The notes under the pieces: model-generated
Databases searched by the model: none
What the model saw: the letters and a program-made list of their open reading frames with translations, nothing else
What the model was told of the DNA's origin: nothing
Part shown: piece by piece, positions 23,611 through 34,207 of the stretch
Numbering within the stretch: the stretch's first letter is position 1
Layout: every line of letters starts with the position of its first letter
Made by a program: the position numbers and the translations under genes
DNA from: Ophthalmolycus amberensis
Lineage: Eukaryota; Chordata; Actinopteri; Perciformes; Zoarcidae
Direction: 5' to 3'
Length of the DNA stretch: 64,000 bases
Assembly (NCBI GenBank): GCA_024529925.1
Contig: JAFEUB010000896.1
Span: 738,501 to 802,500, forward strand

Positions 23611-25124
23611 TGTCTGCGTGTGTGTGAGAGAGAGGCTGAACAGTATGGGAGGGAGGAATGTCAAACACCAACAACATTCCACTGCCTCTCCTTGCACTGC
23701 CTGCAGCACTTTTTCATTGTATTTTCTTCTTTTGTGTAACTTTGTTCACAAGTCACCTATAGTCCGTGAAAAAAAAATTAAAACGTGAGAAAGAATAGCA
23801 AGGCTGTATCAACTCTGAGCTAAAAAAGAAAAACACGGGAGATGAAATCAGTTTCCCTGCCTCGGCACCCTTACATAAAGGCTTAAAAGGCTAAAGTCTT
23901 CTTGCACATTTCTCAGAGCAAACACAGAACTTCACACCAGTTGTAAAAAGCATCACTGTATATTATTGGGAATGATGAGAAAAATAAAGTCATGAAAAAT
24001 ATCAAAATTAGTAAGGCACACTCCAAATAAAGCATATGCGTTATTTTATCTTAATCAGAAACCTCTTACAATGTTTATGCACCTTTGTATTAGAAGCACA
24101 GCTTTACAATGATTTCAGAATAAAATGCATTTCACTGCGAGTTATGGAGAAAACAAACACGCACACTGTGAGTCACTGTGTTTTCTTTTTATGAGTGCTT
24201 TTATATATTTTACCATATATTTGTTTTTTGCAATGTCAATGCAGAATAATCTTTCATTCATTTGAGTCATTCCACATCCACAGTGAACTGACCCAAGGCC
24301 TGAGTACTTGAGGACCTGCTATCAATGGAAACTAATGAGTGCTTAGTTAAAGACTGCACTAGAACGACAGTTATCCCTGAATATGCTGTGTTAAATACAT
24401 AGAGACATTGCTGGCATTGAGAGATTAATATCATTTCCAAGTGCATCTCGTGTCCCAACTTCTCCACACACATCCCTTCCTCGCCTCGTGACCTAACCAC
24501 ACCGACTCAAACATAATGACAACAGCGGATATTTGCCCTAAAAAATCAGCTCGTGTCCTCTCCTTCATCACTGTCAAGCTCTCTTAATTCAGCAGGGCAG
24601 TCTAAACATGGTTAAGTGTCCATTTTGAATGATTTCTCTCTTCGCTGTTCAACATCTGGGCAGCGGTGCGACTCAGACTGAACACTCAGTTAGTCGCGAG
24701 TCATAGTATTATAACCAGACTTTAACCCTTTGAAGTGTGACACAGGGCGACGTATGGAGATGTACTGCCAATTACCGCCTTTCTAAACTATGTGAAAACA
24801 CTCACAACAAAATACCGGTAAAATACTTTCTATACGTAAGCCGTCCACCTGTAGTTACTTTCAGGAGCAGCTTTGTTTTGCTTTTCCCAAAAGTAACTTT
24901 ATTTTTCAAAGTAAGGAGCAACAAAGTAGCTAAAATCAGACACCAGTGTGGACGCAGTGTGTGTGTGCGTAGAGATGAAGAGGCAACAAAAAACGTGATC
25001 ATGACAAGTTGTGAAGTATTATCGCAGCTTTTATCATCATCAACAACTTACCCAAAGAGAGGCGAATGAAGCAGAAGACGAAGACTAGTGATTTGCCCGA
25101 GGAGAAACCGGGGATCTGCTCCAT
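635..25124 (-). CDS. notch2: Notch receptor 2, N-terminal part (6 coding exons plus an extra split; 3' part outside window)
   Basis: Single-pass receptor for Delta/Jagged ligands; only the signal peptide and EGF-like repeats 1-7 of the extracellular domain fall in the window. Coding exons in transcript order: 25052-25124, 13751-13832, 2283-2557, 1405-1612, 1181-1314, 635-757; all junctions are GT-AG and phases agree. The joined protein has the six-cysteine EGF pattern repeated seven times. Assignment to Notch2 rather than Notch1/3 rests on EGF1-2: GFLGEYCHHKDPC corresponds to human NOTCH2 GFLGEYCQHRDPC, and EGF6 has a CESLYIPCSPSPC segment like NOTCH2. The neighbouring sec22b supports this, since SEC22B is next to NOTCH2 in human. 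The 82-bp exon 2 and 123-bp exon 5 match the sizes I recall for human NOTCH2. Introns 1 and 2 are each about 11 kb. The remaining EGFs, LNR, transmembrane and ankyrin regions lie left of position 1. Confidence 0.95.
758..1180. other. notch2 intron 4b-5
   Basis: 423-bp GT-AG intron on the minus strand. It has short TC and GT simple sequence and no coding signal. Confidence 0.85.
1181..1314 (-). CDS. notch2: notch2 exon 4b: end of EGF5 and most of EGF6
   Basis: 134 bp, acceptor CCTTACAG, donor GTAGGG. It reads CTCDPGFTGRHCESLYIPC, then SPSPCLNGGTCHQNSEISYSC and HCLPG. It is separated from exon 4a by only 90 bp (1315-1404). The phase-2 junction completes the Lys codon AA|G. Confidence 0.93.
1405..1612 (-). 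CDS. notch2: notch2 exon 4a: EGF4 and most of EGF5
   Basis: 208 bp, acceptor CTCCCAG, donor GTGAGAATC. It encodes LQCEHEDSCLSSPCANGGTC (EGF4) and DTNECAATPAICQNEGLC (EGF5), ending in GSYK. CLSSPC fits the O-glucose consensus C-x-S-x-P-C, and CANGGTC fits the O-fucose consensus. DTNEC is the start of a calcium-binding EGF. With the next exon this makes 342 bp, close to the single 336-bp exon 4 that I infer for human NOTCH2 from its protein. Confidence 0.94.
1613..2282. other. notch2 intron 3
   Basis: 670-bp minus-strand intron, with donor GTGAG at 2282 and acceptor CTCCCAG next to 1612. The plus-strand open frames inside it show no family resemblance. Confidence 0.85.
2283..2557 (-). CDS. notch2: notch2 exon 3: end of EGF1, EGF2, most of EGF3
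   Basis: 275 bp, acceptor TTTAG at the edge of a (CA)n tract, donor GTGAGATGC. It encodes the end of EGF1 (CAPGFLGEYC), EGF2 (CDPGFCRNGGNC...CTCPLGYTGQHC) and EGF3 (CYPNNPCANKGVC...CECARGWTG). EGF2 has about five extra residues between cysteines 3 and 4 compared with human NOTCH2. The usual O-fucose site (C-x4-S/T-C) is CRNGGNC in EGF2 and CANKGVC in EGF3, so neither has the acceptor Ser/Thr. Confidence 0.94.
6114..6136 (+). repeat. G23 homopolymer
   Basis: Twenty-three consecutive G in notch2 intron 2, following a T/C-rich stretch of about 270 bp. It can form G-quadruplex or triplex structures. Confidence 0.95.
6490..6537 (+). repeat. (GT)24 microsatellite
   Basis: Perfect GT alternation of about 48 bp in notch2 intron 2. 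Confidence 0.95.
8496..9382 (+). mobile_element. 5'-truncated L2/CR1-like LINE, 3' end of reverse transcriptase ORF
   Basis: An open frame to the TAA/TGA region at 9194 encodes the C-terminal part of a non-LTR reverse transcriptase. Recognisable blocks are LGVVMDSDLNLNSHI, SRLDYCNGVFTGL, KLQLIQNAAARVLT, HITPVLRSLHWLPV, FKILLLVYKALNG and IWNKVPESCR, the order seen in many fish LINEs. After the stop comes a 3' UTR with the L2-like motif GTGCTATACAAATAAA and a short tandem tail of CTTGC units (9361-9382). The polymerase catalytic core is missing, so it is 5' truncated. It lies antisense to notch2 inside intron 2. The open 230-codon frame implies a fairly recent insertion. The exact clade is uncertain. 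Confidence 0.85.
9591..9634 (+). repeat. (CA)22 microsatellite
   Basis: Perfect CA alternation of about 44 bp in notch2 intron 2, downstream of the LINE. Confidence 0.95.
10592..10612 (+). repeat. G21 homopolymer
   Basis: Twenty-one consecutive G in notch2 intron 2. Confidence 0.95.
13624..13644 (+). repeat. G21 homopolymer next to notch2 exon 2
   Basis: Twenty-one consecutive G, about 105 bp downstream (in transcript terms) of the notch2 exon 2 donor. On the transcript strand it is a C tract. Confidence 0.95.
13751..13832 (-). CDS. notch2: notch2 exon 2: most of EGF-like repeat 1
   Basis: 82 bp between a TTGCAG acceptor and a GTGAGATCC donor. It translates LQCMDNKAPCVNN, then ATCLTFNNGTEYC, the first four cysteines of EGF1 and the start of the fifth block. 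The phase (1 in, 2 out) matches the flanking exons, giving ...EYC-R-CAPGFLGEYC across the junction. NNAT and NNGT are potential N-glycosylation sequons. Confidence 0.93.
15540..16185 (+). mobile_element. LINE 3' fragment (C-terminal tail of a non-LTR ORF2 plus 3' UTR)
   Basis: The frame ending at 15868 contains YYKFNSQVHSYSTRQSSHLH, then RGQFSIRFRGTKLWNDFS and CFKRCLKENL. This is the arrangement found at the C-terminus of fish non-LTR retrotransposon ORFs (Y-x-TRQ... RG-x4-R-x-RG-x-KLWN). About 300 bp of AT-rich 3' UTR follow, ending in CAAATAAATAA and an A-rich run at 16179-16190. The element is truncated at its 5' end and lies antisense in notch2 intron 1. It belongs to a different LINE group from the copy at 8.5 kb. 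Confidence 0.65.
16928..16996 (+). repeat. (TG)n microsatellite, about 69 bp
   Basis: Perfect TG alternation in notch2 intron 1. Confidence 0.95.
18600..18990. repeat. percomorph-type dispersed repeat, short copy
   Basis: Contains the phrases TCTCTTCCTCTAGCGCCAACA, CATGCTAACATT, GTGACCATGTTAGCATGCTGA, GCTCAAAGCACTG and CAGCCTCACAGAGC...GGCTGTAGACTGTTAAG. They recur in the same order, diverged, at 33100-33275. This TTAGCATGCTAGC-type sequence is a familiar interspersed repeat of percomorph fishes. No coding capacity. Confidence 0.6.
20641..20696 (+). repeat. (GT)28 microsatellite
   Basis: Perfect GT alternation of 56 bp in notch2 intron 1. Confidence 0.95.
23555..23612 (+). repeat. (TGCG)n microsatellite
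   Basis: About 14 units of a GTGC/TGCG tetranucleotide in notch2 intron 1, preceded by a short GT run. Strictly alternating purine-pyrimidine sequence, so a good Z-DNA former. Confidence 0.93.
25052..25124 (-). CDS. notch2: notch2 exon 1: start codon and signal peptide
   Basis: The first in-frame ATG is at 25124-25122, with A at -3 and G at +4. It opens MEQIPGFSSGKSLVFVFCF followed by IRLSL. The hydrophobic stretch, residues about 12-25, is a signal peptide. The donor GTAAG begins at 25051. The split codon is G|CT, joining to exon 2 as ...LSLALQC, so cleavage is expected before LQC, the same position as the mature N-terminus of human NOTCH2. Reading upstream in the same frame gives open sequence but no earlier ATG. 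Confidence 0.88.
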
Positions 25125-25500
25125 ATTGTCTTTAAAATCCACATAAGGTCGCGAGCCCAAAGTTGAGCTGTCTCCCGCGGGACGGTTATAGTTCTCCAAA
25201 AAAGTCTCGTTGGAAACGAGCTCTCACACAATTAAGATGAGGCAAAAAACGACTCGTAGCGCCAAAATTACAACATGTTCGTATTCATCACATGTATTCT
25301 ACGAGTCGTTACGTTAAGAAAAAACGTTTAAAATACACAAATTAAACTTGTAGTAGTCACACACGGCACCCAAAAAAAAAGTCTTCCACCTCTCTGCGCT
25401 CACCAGTCACTGGAGTCACTGAGAGTGAAGACACGAAAACACATATCCTTCCGCTGAAGTCAGAGGGGGATCTATCGACGGGCTTAAAAGATGGTGAAAA
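25125..25500 (-). promoter_or_regulatory. notch2: notch2 5' UTR / promoter region (inferred)
   Basis: Sequence immediately upstream of the notch2 start codon on the minus strand. No TATA box stands out, and I cannot place the transcription start. The extent is an inference from gene position only. Confidence 0.4.
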
Positions 25501-28349
25501 CGTACACGCTTGTGTCTAAATAAGAGAGTTTTGTCACCGCTTTAGCAAATTCCCATTACTCGATATTATCCTTCATTGTTATCATGGACACAACATAAAA
25601 AAACCACAACAGAAGTTGAAGTATGCTTTCACTGTGTCGCCGCGGCGGAGGAATTTGTTTTTCTTCTAATTTCTCTACTTCTCGGAGCCTGGTATGACTC
25701 AAAATTAACCCATTCAATGATTTTTTTTTCTTCTTCTTATTTTTTCCTCCCATGAACTGCACGTTTTTTCCGCGATATGTCTTTGAACACCCACTCTTCA
25801 TTTACTTTTTTTCGTTATCACAACTGTTAGTGCCAGGGTTCAGTTCTGCAGCGTTTTCACCGAAAACAGGTTATGAGAATCTGGACTGTGACAGACTTTG
25901 CAGAAACAGAAACAAAAGGTGGGTAAACAACGACTTCCAGTGAACTCCAATTAATTCCACGAGATGTGCTTGAGGATCCATACACCGTGATTTTGGTACT
26001 GTGACTCAGTGACATCAAAGGAATGATCATCTTTGCCGTTTACCTGCAGGTTTGTTAGTCAGCATTTACTCAGGTGCAGATATAGTTCCAGTCCTCAAGT
26101 TAAATGTTGTTGTCGGACTATTTTGGTGGGGAGATCTTTAATATAATAACATTATATATAGCTTGAGGAGGTGTAAGAAGAATGTTAAATAATAAAATAC
26201 AAATAGACAAAACAACAATAATCTATATAGATTATTTTTTCAAAAATAAAAACTTTACCATAACTCTAGATATTACATTGTCTTGATTAGCAGGGAGAAT
26301 AATCATCTGATTAATGAAAACAGTTGGTTCATACAGGTTAGGTTTTCAGTAGCCGATAATGAAACATTGTCCTTGTTCACCAGGAGCAGAAGTTCTTTAA
26401 TCACATCATTTCTGGAGAGCAAGTTTCGACTTTAGTCCCAAAATCTAAAACACGAGTGAAGCTCAGCGCTGCCCTTTAAACTCCCTCACTCATGCAAAAG
26501 ACACACACTCACACTGGCTTTCTAAACTGTTAGTGACCACGGTAATCCCAAACTAATTATCCCTTATCAGCCTGAATGATCCAGGTGTAAATCACTGGCT
26601 CATCACAATAACAAGGCCACGTCTCATCCCAGTGATTTGTTTGTCTTTACACCCCGTTAGAGAAACATTGCAGAGCCTCCTGCCGCTGAGACCGGCCCTC
26701 TGTCCCCTATTCAACCCTGCTGAAAGGCCAGGAACCGGAGGGGAGCAAATTGATCTCCTCAGGGGTCCGGACTGACAATGCCTTTGTTGCTGTGGCCAAT
26801 GTCAAGCTCTTGCTCTCCAATGCGTGGTTGGGTGTCAGGTGCTGGCACCACAACAAACGTTGTTCAGGCATTTGGTCAGATGCTGTTTTCTGTGGCTAAA
26901 CCATGTGTCGCGCTTGCTTATTCTTCTTATCTTTCACTAAAACATTTAAATCCACTGCCACAAAAGCGTCGCCTTCTGAGTCGTGTTTTTCGTCCTGAAT
27001 TAAATTCAGAATAATACACTTTGATACTTCTCTTATTTCACGGTAAAGCCGTCGGTCATGTGAGCCCTCTGATAACGTCATATAAATCACATCAGAGGAT
27101 CACTTTTTTGTGTCTGCAGCACTGTTTTCCTAATGATGTCACTCCAGATGTGGGCCTCTATAGTTTTGGGGAAGACGGGGTGAGGAAGGGTGTGGATCTA
27201 CCTCGTGAGCAGAAAACGCTGATTAGTTCCTCCTTGCCATTGCGCTGATAAAAGGCGTCCACCACAGAGGCCTGACACAGTTTCAAAGAGGAAAAAACTA
27301 ACAAAGTGTTGGGAAGTCTCAGTCTCACTGGTGCTTTAAATCCCTTTGAACCACCTTTGTAATAAATACATCAACAGCCTCAACTTCAATCTCTTGTTAG
27401 AGAAAAAGAAAAACACTTCAAGTGTGTCAGGTAATAAAAGCAGATTACAGAATTACAGTTTTGTTTGTATTGAAAACATTTACAAAACACATTCAAAATG
27501 TGTTAGCAGTGAATACTGTCAGGAATCAAAGGGAATCAAAGGGTGCGTTATCAGAACTTCAGCTTTAATACAGCACATTTTGCATCCGCTTCATGAGCAT
27601 TAGTTGTTTGTTTATTTTCTTGTTATTTCAGGCTTTGCTTCACAGAGAAGTGTTAAAACTTGGCCTGGATCTGAGCCGCCGGCCTCCGCCACGCCGGTTA
27701 GAGAACTGCTTTCATCCACGTTGGAGCTCTTCACACTGATTCGGAGTTCATCAGTCAGGGTGACTCCAGCTGTCAAGCCTGCAGATTTATACTGCAGAAC
27801 ATAGCGTTCACGGCGTGGATGTAAAGGGCAGATAGTAATGACTGATTACACTAGAGAGGGCAAGAGTGTGTGTATGTGTGTGTGCTTGTGCACTCTCCTT
27901 AACCATAAACACGCCATCTTCCCCCAACTTGATAGCCATGGGAAACCAAATCAGGGCCTGTAATTCAAGGAGAAGTCACCCGGCCTTTACGTTCTGAGAT
28001 GGCAGGCAGGAGCGGCAGCATGAAGTGTATATACGATGCCTTTCTATAATTAGTAGCGGCAGGGACTGATGCACTTTTCCGAGCTGTGACAACTAATTTG
28101 CCAGCATAAACATAACCGAGGCAGGTCTGGTTCTTGGTTCTGGATGCTTCTATGCGCTTCAGAGTCACTTAATACTTAATATTAAGCTTCTTTTTTTGCA
28201 CCAGAGCATTTTGCAAACCTTTGAAAGCAGCTATGCTACACTGAGATCAGGTTTAGTTAACACAAGTGTTGACCAGAAGGCATTTTGCGCTGGCTTTGCA
28301 TGAGAAGAGCATTCATGAACGTCGAGCATTGGGTGTGAAGTTTTTATTT

Positions 28350-28377
28350 CCCCCCCCCCCCCCCCCCCCCCCCCCCC
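28350..28377 (+). repeat. C28 homopolymer
   Basis: Twenty-eight consecutive C in the notch2-sec22b intergenic region, the longest mononucleotide tract in the window. Confidence 0.95.
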
Positions 28378-29503
28378 GTGCCCTCGCCAGACAGAAGCAT
28401 CGGCTGTCTAATATCGTCTTTACTGGGTAAGCAGATCTGGGGGACAGGAAGCTAAAGGATATATTTAGCGTTGATTATCACCTCCTTTCTCACTGACTGT
28501 TGTAAGAAAAGAAAAAAATGCAGCCCACAGACAGCTTTTACATTTGTGTGACATGTGCAATAGGCTAAAATGTTTGAAGTAAGTCCGCTGGAGAAGAAGG
28601 CGGTGTTCTTCTCTGCGGCCATGGCCATGATAACAAGTACCGGTAGTATGTAAGAGCACATCGCTTCAGTTGAGTTTCAGATCTCCTTGAGACAAGCGTC
28701 AAACGGCGAAGGTTCGGCCACTGGAGCCGCGTAATCAAGATGAGAAGCCACATGGTGTGTCATTTACAGAGAGATGCAGAGCTGATTTAAGGGTTGCCAA
28801 ATATTGAAACACAGCAAATCATTTCTCCTGTGTGAACTTGAGGTTATACGAGTCGAATGTCAACATCGGGGTAGATAATGTGCACACTTTATAAAGAACA
28901 CACATCGGCACTAAATCGCTGTAATCATTTACTTGGTGGGAAGTAAACATATCGGTGCAAGTTTTTTTTTTTCACTGGCCTGAGTTTTTTTAAATCGTTT
29001 GCTGCAGAATAGCCATACATAAAACATGTCAGAGTGTAATCACTGCACGTAATCCTTCAAAAAAAATGATTCACCGTAGAGTTCATGAATAACCCGAGGC
29101 TGTGTAATTATTTGATTCATTGTCGAGCTGATGAATCACTTTGTGAACCCCCATCACTGAGCCAGCAGCAGCATGTTATTGATACGTGTAGCTTTTGGAC
29201 ATATAGTGTATGTTACACGAAAGTAGCGTATTGCAGATGTCAACTTCCTTTAGGAAAGCAGGGATTTAGTGAGTACGTTCCTGTGAGAAACCAAGATGGT
29301 GTGTGTGTACGTGTGTGTGTGTGCGTGTGTGTGCGTCATGGCGTTCCACCGTGGTCAAAGGTGGAGAGTCAGCGAGTGTGAGGGCCCGATGTGACCAAGC
29401 GTGATGTGGGCAGAGACCTCAGCCCATGAGGAGAAAAGGGGAGTTGGCATAGAGGTGAGGAAACAGGTGATGAAGGAAAAGTGTGAGGAGGAGGAGAGGG
29501 ATG

Positions 29504-29541
<38 letters not shown>

Positions 29542-32539
29542 CACATCCTGTAAGTGACCTATAGGGCTCTGGCAGGGCCAGGTGGAACGGGAATGTGTGG
29601 TTGTGTGTGGATGGGATCCTCCCTCGAGCGCCCCTGCCTGCCCACCGTCACCCCACACTAGCAGGCTATTTATATTGCACTGTGGGAAAATAACGGCCCC
29701 GGCAGTGTCATCTGGGTTCTGCTAGGTTTATACTCTACACCCGCACACACATACATAACACCGCCACGCTTCCCAACTCCCTCAGTCACAAGCAACTTCA
29801 GGATAAACTACAGAGCATGCTCTCTATTATCCTTCAGCCGTCTTAAAACAGGATTCACATGTTTCAGGATGCTTTGAGGAGCAAGTCGCCGAGCTAGCAC
29901 CTCAACGCAACCTGATGTTTTTTTTTTAATGCATTTCAGGAACACTGATGCAATGATTAGAAAACTGATTTTGAACACACAAAAATACACACACACACAC
30001 ACACACACACGCAATGCACTCATGCATGCAAGATTCTCATTTGAGGAGAGCAAACACTCCTCAGTGATGTAGAAATGTGCTTCAGGAATGAATATAGTTG
30101 CACAAGCAGGCAAACACGCGGCAACTGAATGGATCTATAACACTGCTGTTGACTCACAAAAATGTTTCCACAAAAGGCCGATATAGGAATCACATTTGGA
30201 GTTATCGCGTCAGTGTGGTGCCTGCTGTAGCCCGATTCAGTGAGGAAGTAACTCACAATTAGCATGATGGTGTGGAAATTATGGTTCTGTAACCTAAACC
30301 CTGAAGTATGTGGCAACAAATGTGACATCGCACGAAACAGCCTTCACCAAAGTTAAAGATAAAACAACGTTTTATGAGAAAATAATAGCTTATGAGGAAA
30401 ATGACAACAATCAGTCCCTCAAACTGGGAGTTTGTGGGACTGATTTACTGAAGGGGGTTTTACTGGAGGGCCTGGCCGCTGCATGTAATCCACTGCTGGC
30501 GATATTTGGTTTTGAGAAAGGTCTCAGTCAGGGCAACTCTGCCAACTCCCACCCAAGGTTGTCTCAACATGAATACATTAGGAGACGCACATTTAAGCAC
30601 AGATGTATGCACACTTGTGCATGCGCCAAAACATAAACACACAAAAATGCTGACACGCACATTTGGACCCATGCCGTGCTCCCCGAGGCCCAAGGGGCGC
30701 AGTAGGTCAAACTAATCTGCCACAGTCCATGATGTTTACCACACTGACGGGATGAGAACAGCCGAGACGGAAAGATAAACAGGATTAAAACACAGAATGT
30801 GGGTTGAAGTGATCAAGTGCACAAATGATTGGTTTGGTTTTATTCTGCCATAAAAGAACAGATGTATAACATGCTTTCCCAAATGTATGAAAATCACCTG
30901 GAAAAAAAGAAAATGCCGATTCAAATCATATGAAAGCGTGACACATCTCTACCTGGTTGAGCCTTTTCCAGCATTTTCTCCACGCTCAGCTTCATAACAT
31001 GCGTGCAGAGCGTGTTTCTCTGCATGTTTGTGTGTTTTAACTCACACGCTGAAAGTTATACAGAGTGTAAAGTGGCTGTGCTCCGCATATCTTCCAGGGT
31101 TAATTGTATCATAAATTCTCAAGCTGCTAAAAGTCAGGCACGGCTGGAATTCACACTTGAGTCCTCACTTTCTCACAGGCGCAGCTCCGCATTGTGTGTG
31201 TGTGTGTGTGTGCACTTGCGTGTCAGATATGACACTATTAATAAACCAACATTGTTATCTGTTGGGAGAAATTCAGAGATGAATGGGAAACGCTGGGAAA
31301 TGAGAGAAAGCTTATAAGCGCTCGCTACATTTTGTAAAGAACTTTAGTGGCAAACAATTCAACATTGCAGAGGTGTGTTTACGACCAGGTAGTAAGTCTG
31401 GACAAAGAATCTCTCCCAGTGTGACAAACATTTATGGATGTGAATGTCTTTTATTCCTCCTCTTTCTCACTTTCACTCACATTTATTTCTTCCTCTCTAT
31501 CCTGTTTTTGTTTATGGCATATTCTTATACACCTAAAGGGCAATGCTAGCACTTAATATGAGGTATATATATATATATATATATATATTTTTTTAAATAT
31601 ATATATATGTATGCAGTGGTGGGAAAAAAAGGGTCGTTTATTACATTCGTTTTATTACAGAGTTAGAGGTTTGCTCTTTTCTATAGACTCATGCAGTATT
31701 ATGACGGTAAGGTGTGTGGGGGGGCATCGTTGGTGTGTGATGAGGTGATAAAGAACACACAGAGTGCAGAGCAGGTCCAGGCCTGTCGAAAACAATCCAC
31801 ACTGACCCCCCCTGTGAGAAGTTCCCGGTTCCCAGGACACAGTGTGTGCGTTTGGGGGGCAATAACTCACCAGGTCCCTTGACTTCCTCTTTCGACCTTC
31901 TGCGTTTTATGACCCCTCTCCTCTGCCATACAGCTGCTCTCTACGCAGCTTCCCTCTGCTCTGATTGGACGAGACGGGAGTCTGAGGGAAGAGGATGAAA
32001 GGGAAGAGACAGGGAAGCAGCTGGGATGAGGTGGGAAGCTGGCTTGATATGGGGATGGAACGTGTTTTATTTTTTATTATCATGGCCATTACAGATGATA
32101 GATGGACACAACTTCCTTGTTGTGCTCCACATGTACCTTTCTCCACACTGCAAATGGACAGAGGGAAACCACTAGCCTGATATTCATACTGAATTCCCAT
32201 TTTTTTCCCCCACTATGCATCAGTTCTATTCGAATGGCTGCACAAAAGTTTGATAGTGAAATTAATAAAACAGTAAAACAGTTTTCTTTTTCAAGTCTTT
32301 AAAACCTGCAGGGAGAGAAAGAGTTTAGATTGTGTTTCATTTGAACTGTTTACAGTAAATGATCATTAAAAGCCTCTTCAATAAAATCCCTCTTGGACAA
32401 AAGTTACCCAGTTTGGGTCAATATAGCACCTACAGTACTAACGGGTAGAAAACCACCCAAGACAGTTGTTTTGACTCAGTCTTAGTGTCATCGACATGAT
32501 TCTAGGAAAAGCAATGTTGGCCGTTCGCTTGGTCCGCCG

Positions 32540-33280
32540 ATTTGATCCAGACTTAAATATTTCAACTGTCAGATGTATTGCTGTGAAAGTTTGTAATGGT
32601 ATTCATGGTGCCCAGAGGATTCATCACAATGACTCTGATGATCCCCCGACTATTCCATGAGGGTGACATTTGAGATTTTCAGGGAAATATCTCAACAACT
32701 ATTGGATGGATTGCCATGAAATTATATTAAAGGTCCCGAGAATTCTAATGACCCTGACATATCCTCGATGGATTCGTACCACATGTTGTACATTTATGTA
32801 TATTTATAGTTTATAGATCAAGTATCTTGGCGATATCCTGACTTTTTTTGAAAAACAATCGTGTTTTTCATTTAAATAGCTCGGAAACTTTCGAATGGAT
32901 TGCTGTGAAATTTAGTACAGACATCCACAGTCCTCTGAGGTTGAAGTGTGAAAACTGTGATCCCCTTATCTTTCACCTATAGGGCCATCATCAGGTACAC
33001 ATTTCTGTTTGCCCAATACTTCAGTTTATGACCAAATATCCGTAGCCTAAAACTGATGACATTCCCATCAGCCTCCGCTGTACTCGGTGTTTGGAGCTTA
33101 TTAGCAAACGTTAGCATGCTAGCACGCTAAACGAAGATAGTGATCATGGTAAACATTGTACCCCGGCATGCTAGCATTGTCATTGTGACCCTGTTACCAA
33201 GCTAATGTTGACATTTAGCTAAAAGCACAGCCTCACTGATTTTCTAGTATGGCTGTAGACTCTTAGTTTATTTAACTAAG
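32540..33280. repeat. percomorph-type dispersed repeat with internal degenerate monomers
   Basis: Three related blocks lie in order at about 32560-32650, 32690-32770 and 32878-32965. Each has a core like ATTGGATGGATTGCCATGAA followed by a 'GTxCxxAGAGGAT ... ATGACTxTGxTGATCCCC' segment. A 3' part at 33100-33275 is rich in GTTAGCATGCTAGC and shares its order with 18860-18985. This is a characteristic percomorph repeat with no protein-coding frame, so probably non-autonomous. Confidence 0.65.
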
Positions 33281-34166
33281 CTAAGGTGGTGAACTGTTAG
33301 AATCTTTTTAGACTTATATGTGTCACTATATGTGTATCCTTTGCAGGTAAAACTTGTGCTTGTTGTGTTGCATACGTGTGTAGAATCTGTTTATAGAGGT
33401 TAGGTCAAAACTGGGTCAAATGAACCCGGCACTGTGCCAGTGCCTTACTGATCCAAACTAGCTCCGTTTGAACCCAGTGATTTGTTTGCATGCTTGTCTG
33501 AGGGTGTCTTTTTTTTCTTTTCTGTCACATCCTGTCAGAGAACGAGGTCTAGTCACCCTCGGGGGAGTAGATGAAGCTGTCAGAGTGTGACAGACCTCCC
33601 TCACAAACACGATCTACGGCGTGGCCTCCTTTTAAAGAGACCAGACGTTCAGTGGACGTGAGCAACACTCGGGAACAACCAATGAGTTTGAACACGCTGT
33701 GCTGTCCGTTTGTCTCCGGCCACGGTCACGTTGTTGCGATGTCCTGTTTCTTTAAGATGACACAAGACTCCGGAGAAGTCGAGTGCGCGCGGACGGCCTT
33801 GTGGTTGCGGCTGCGCTTTTTGACAGGAAATCTAATCAAGAAAGGGCAATAAGAGTTTACAAGAGTGTGAACCACGCAGCACGACATTTGTTCTTAAATA
33901 ATAAATGTTTGGAAGGCACTGCAACCTTTCTACCTGTCTTGATTTGTGACTTTGGTGTGTGTGCGTGTGTCTAAATCAGACTGTGTTTAGCACGTGCGCT
34001 GTATTCCTGACCCTTGATCACACAAAGTATTTTAATCCAATCAGCTTCGTTTTCACATGACTGTCACACACTTGCTGCTGCTATGGTAACCTGCAGAGCA
34101 AGGGGAGAAAGTGCCAGAGAGAGAGGTATGTTGTCCTCTCTTTAATCACTGTGACATTTACTTACT

Positions 34167-34171
<5 letters not shown>

Positions 34172-34205
<34 letters not shown>
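34172..34205 (+). repeat. (CA)17 microsatellite
   Basis: Perfect CA alternation in the notch2-sec22b intergenic region. Confidence 0.93.

Positions 34206-34207
<2 letters not shown>

Larger units (their letters stand above)
13833..25051. other. notch2 intron 1 (about 11.2 kb)
   Basis: No gene is evident. Contents include a LINE 3' fragment at 15540-16185, (GT)n at 16928-16996 and 20641-20696, a percomorph-type dispersed repeat at about 18600-18990, (CA)n at 22170-22196 and a (TGCG)n tract at 23555-23612. As the first intron of a Notch gene it may hold enhancers, but I cannot point to one. Confidence 0.8.
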
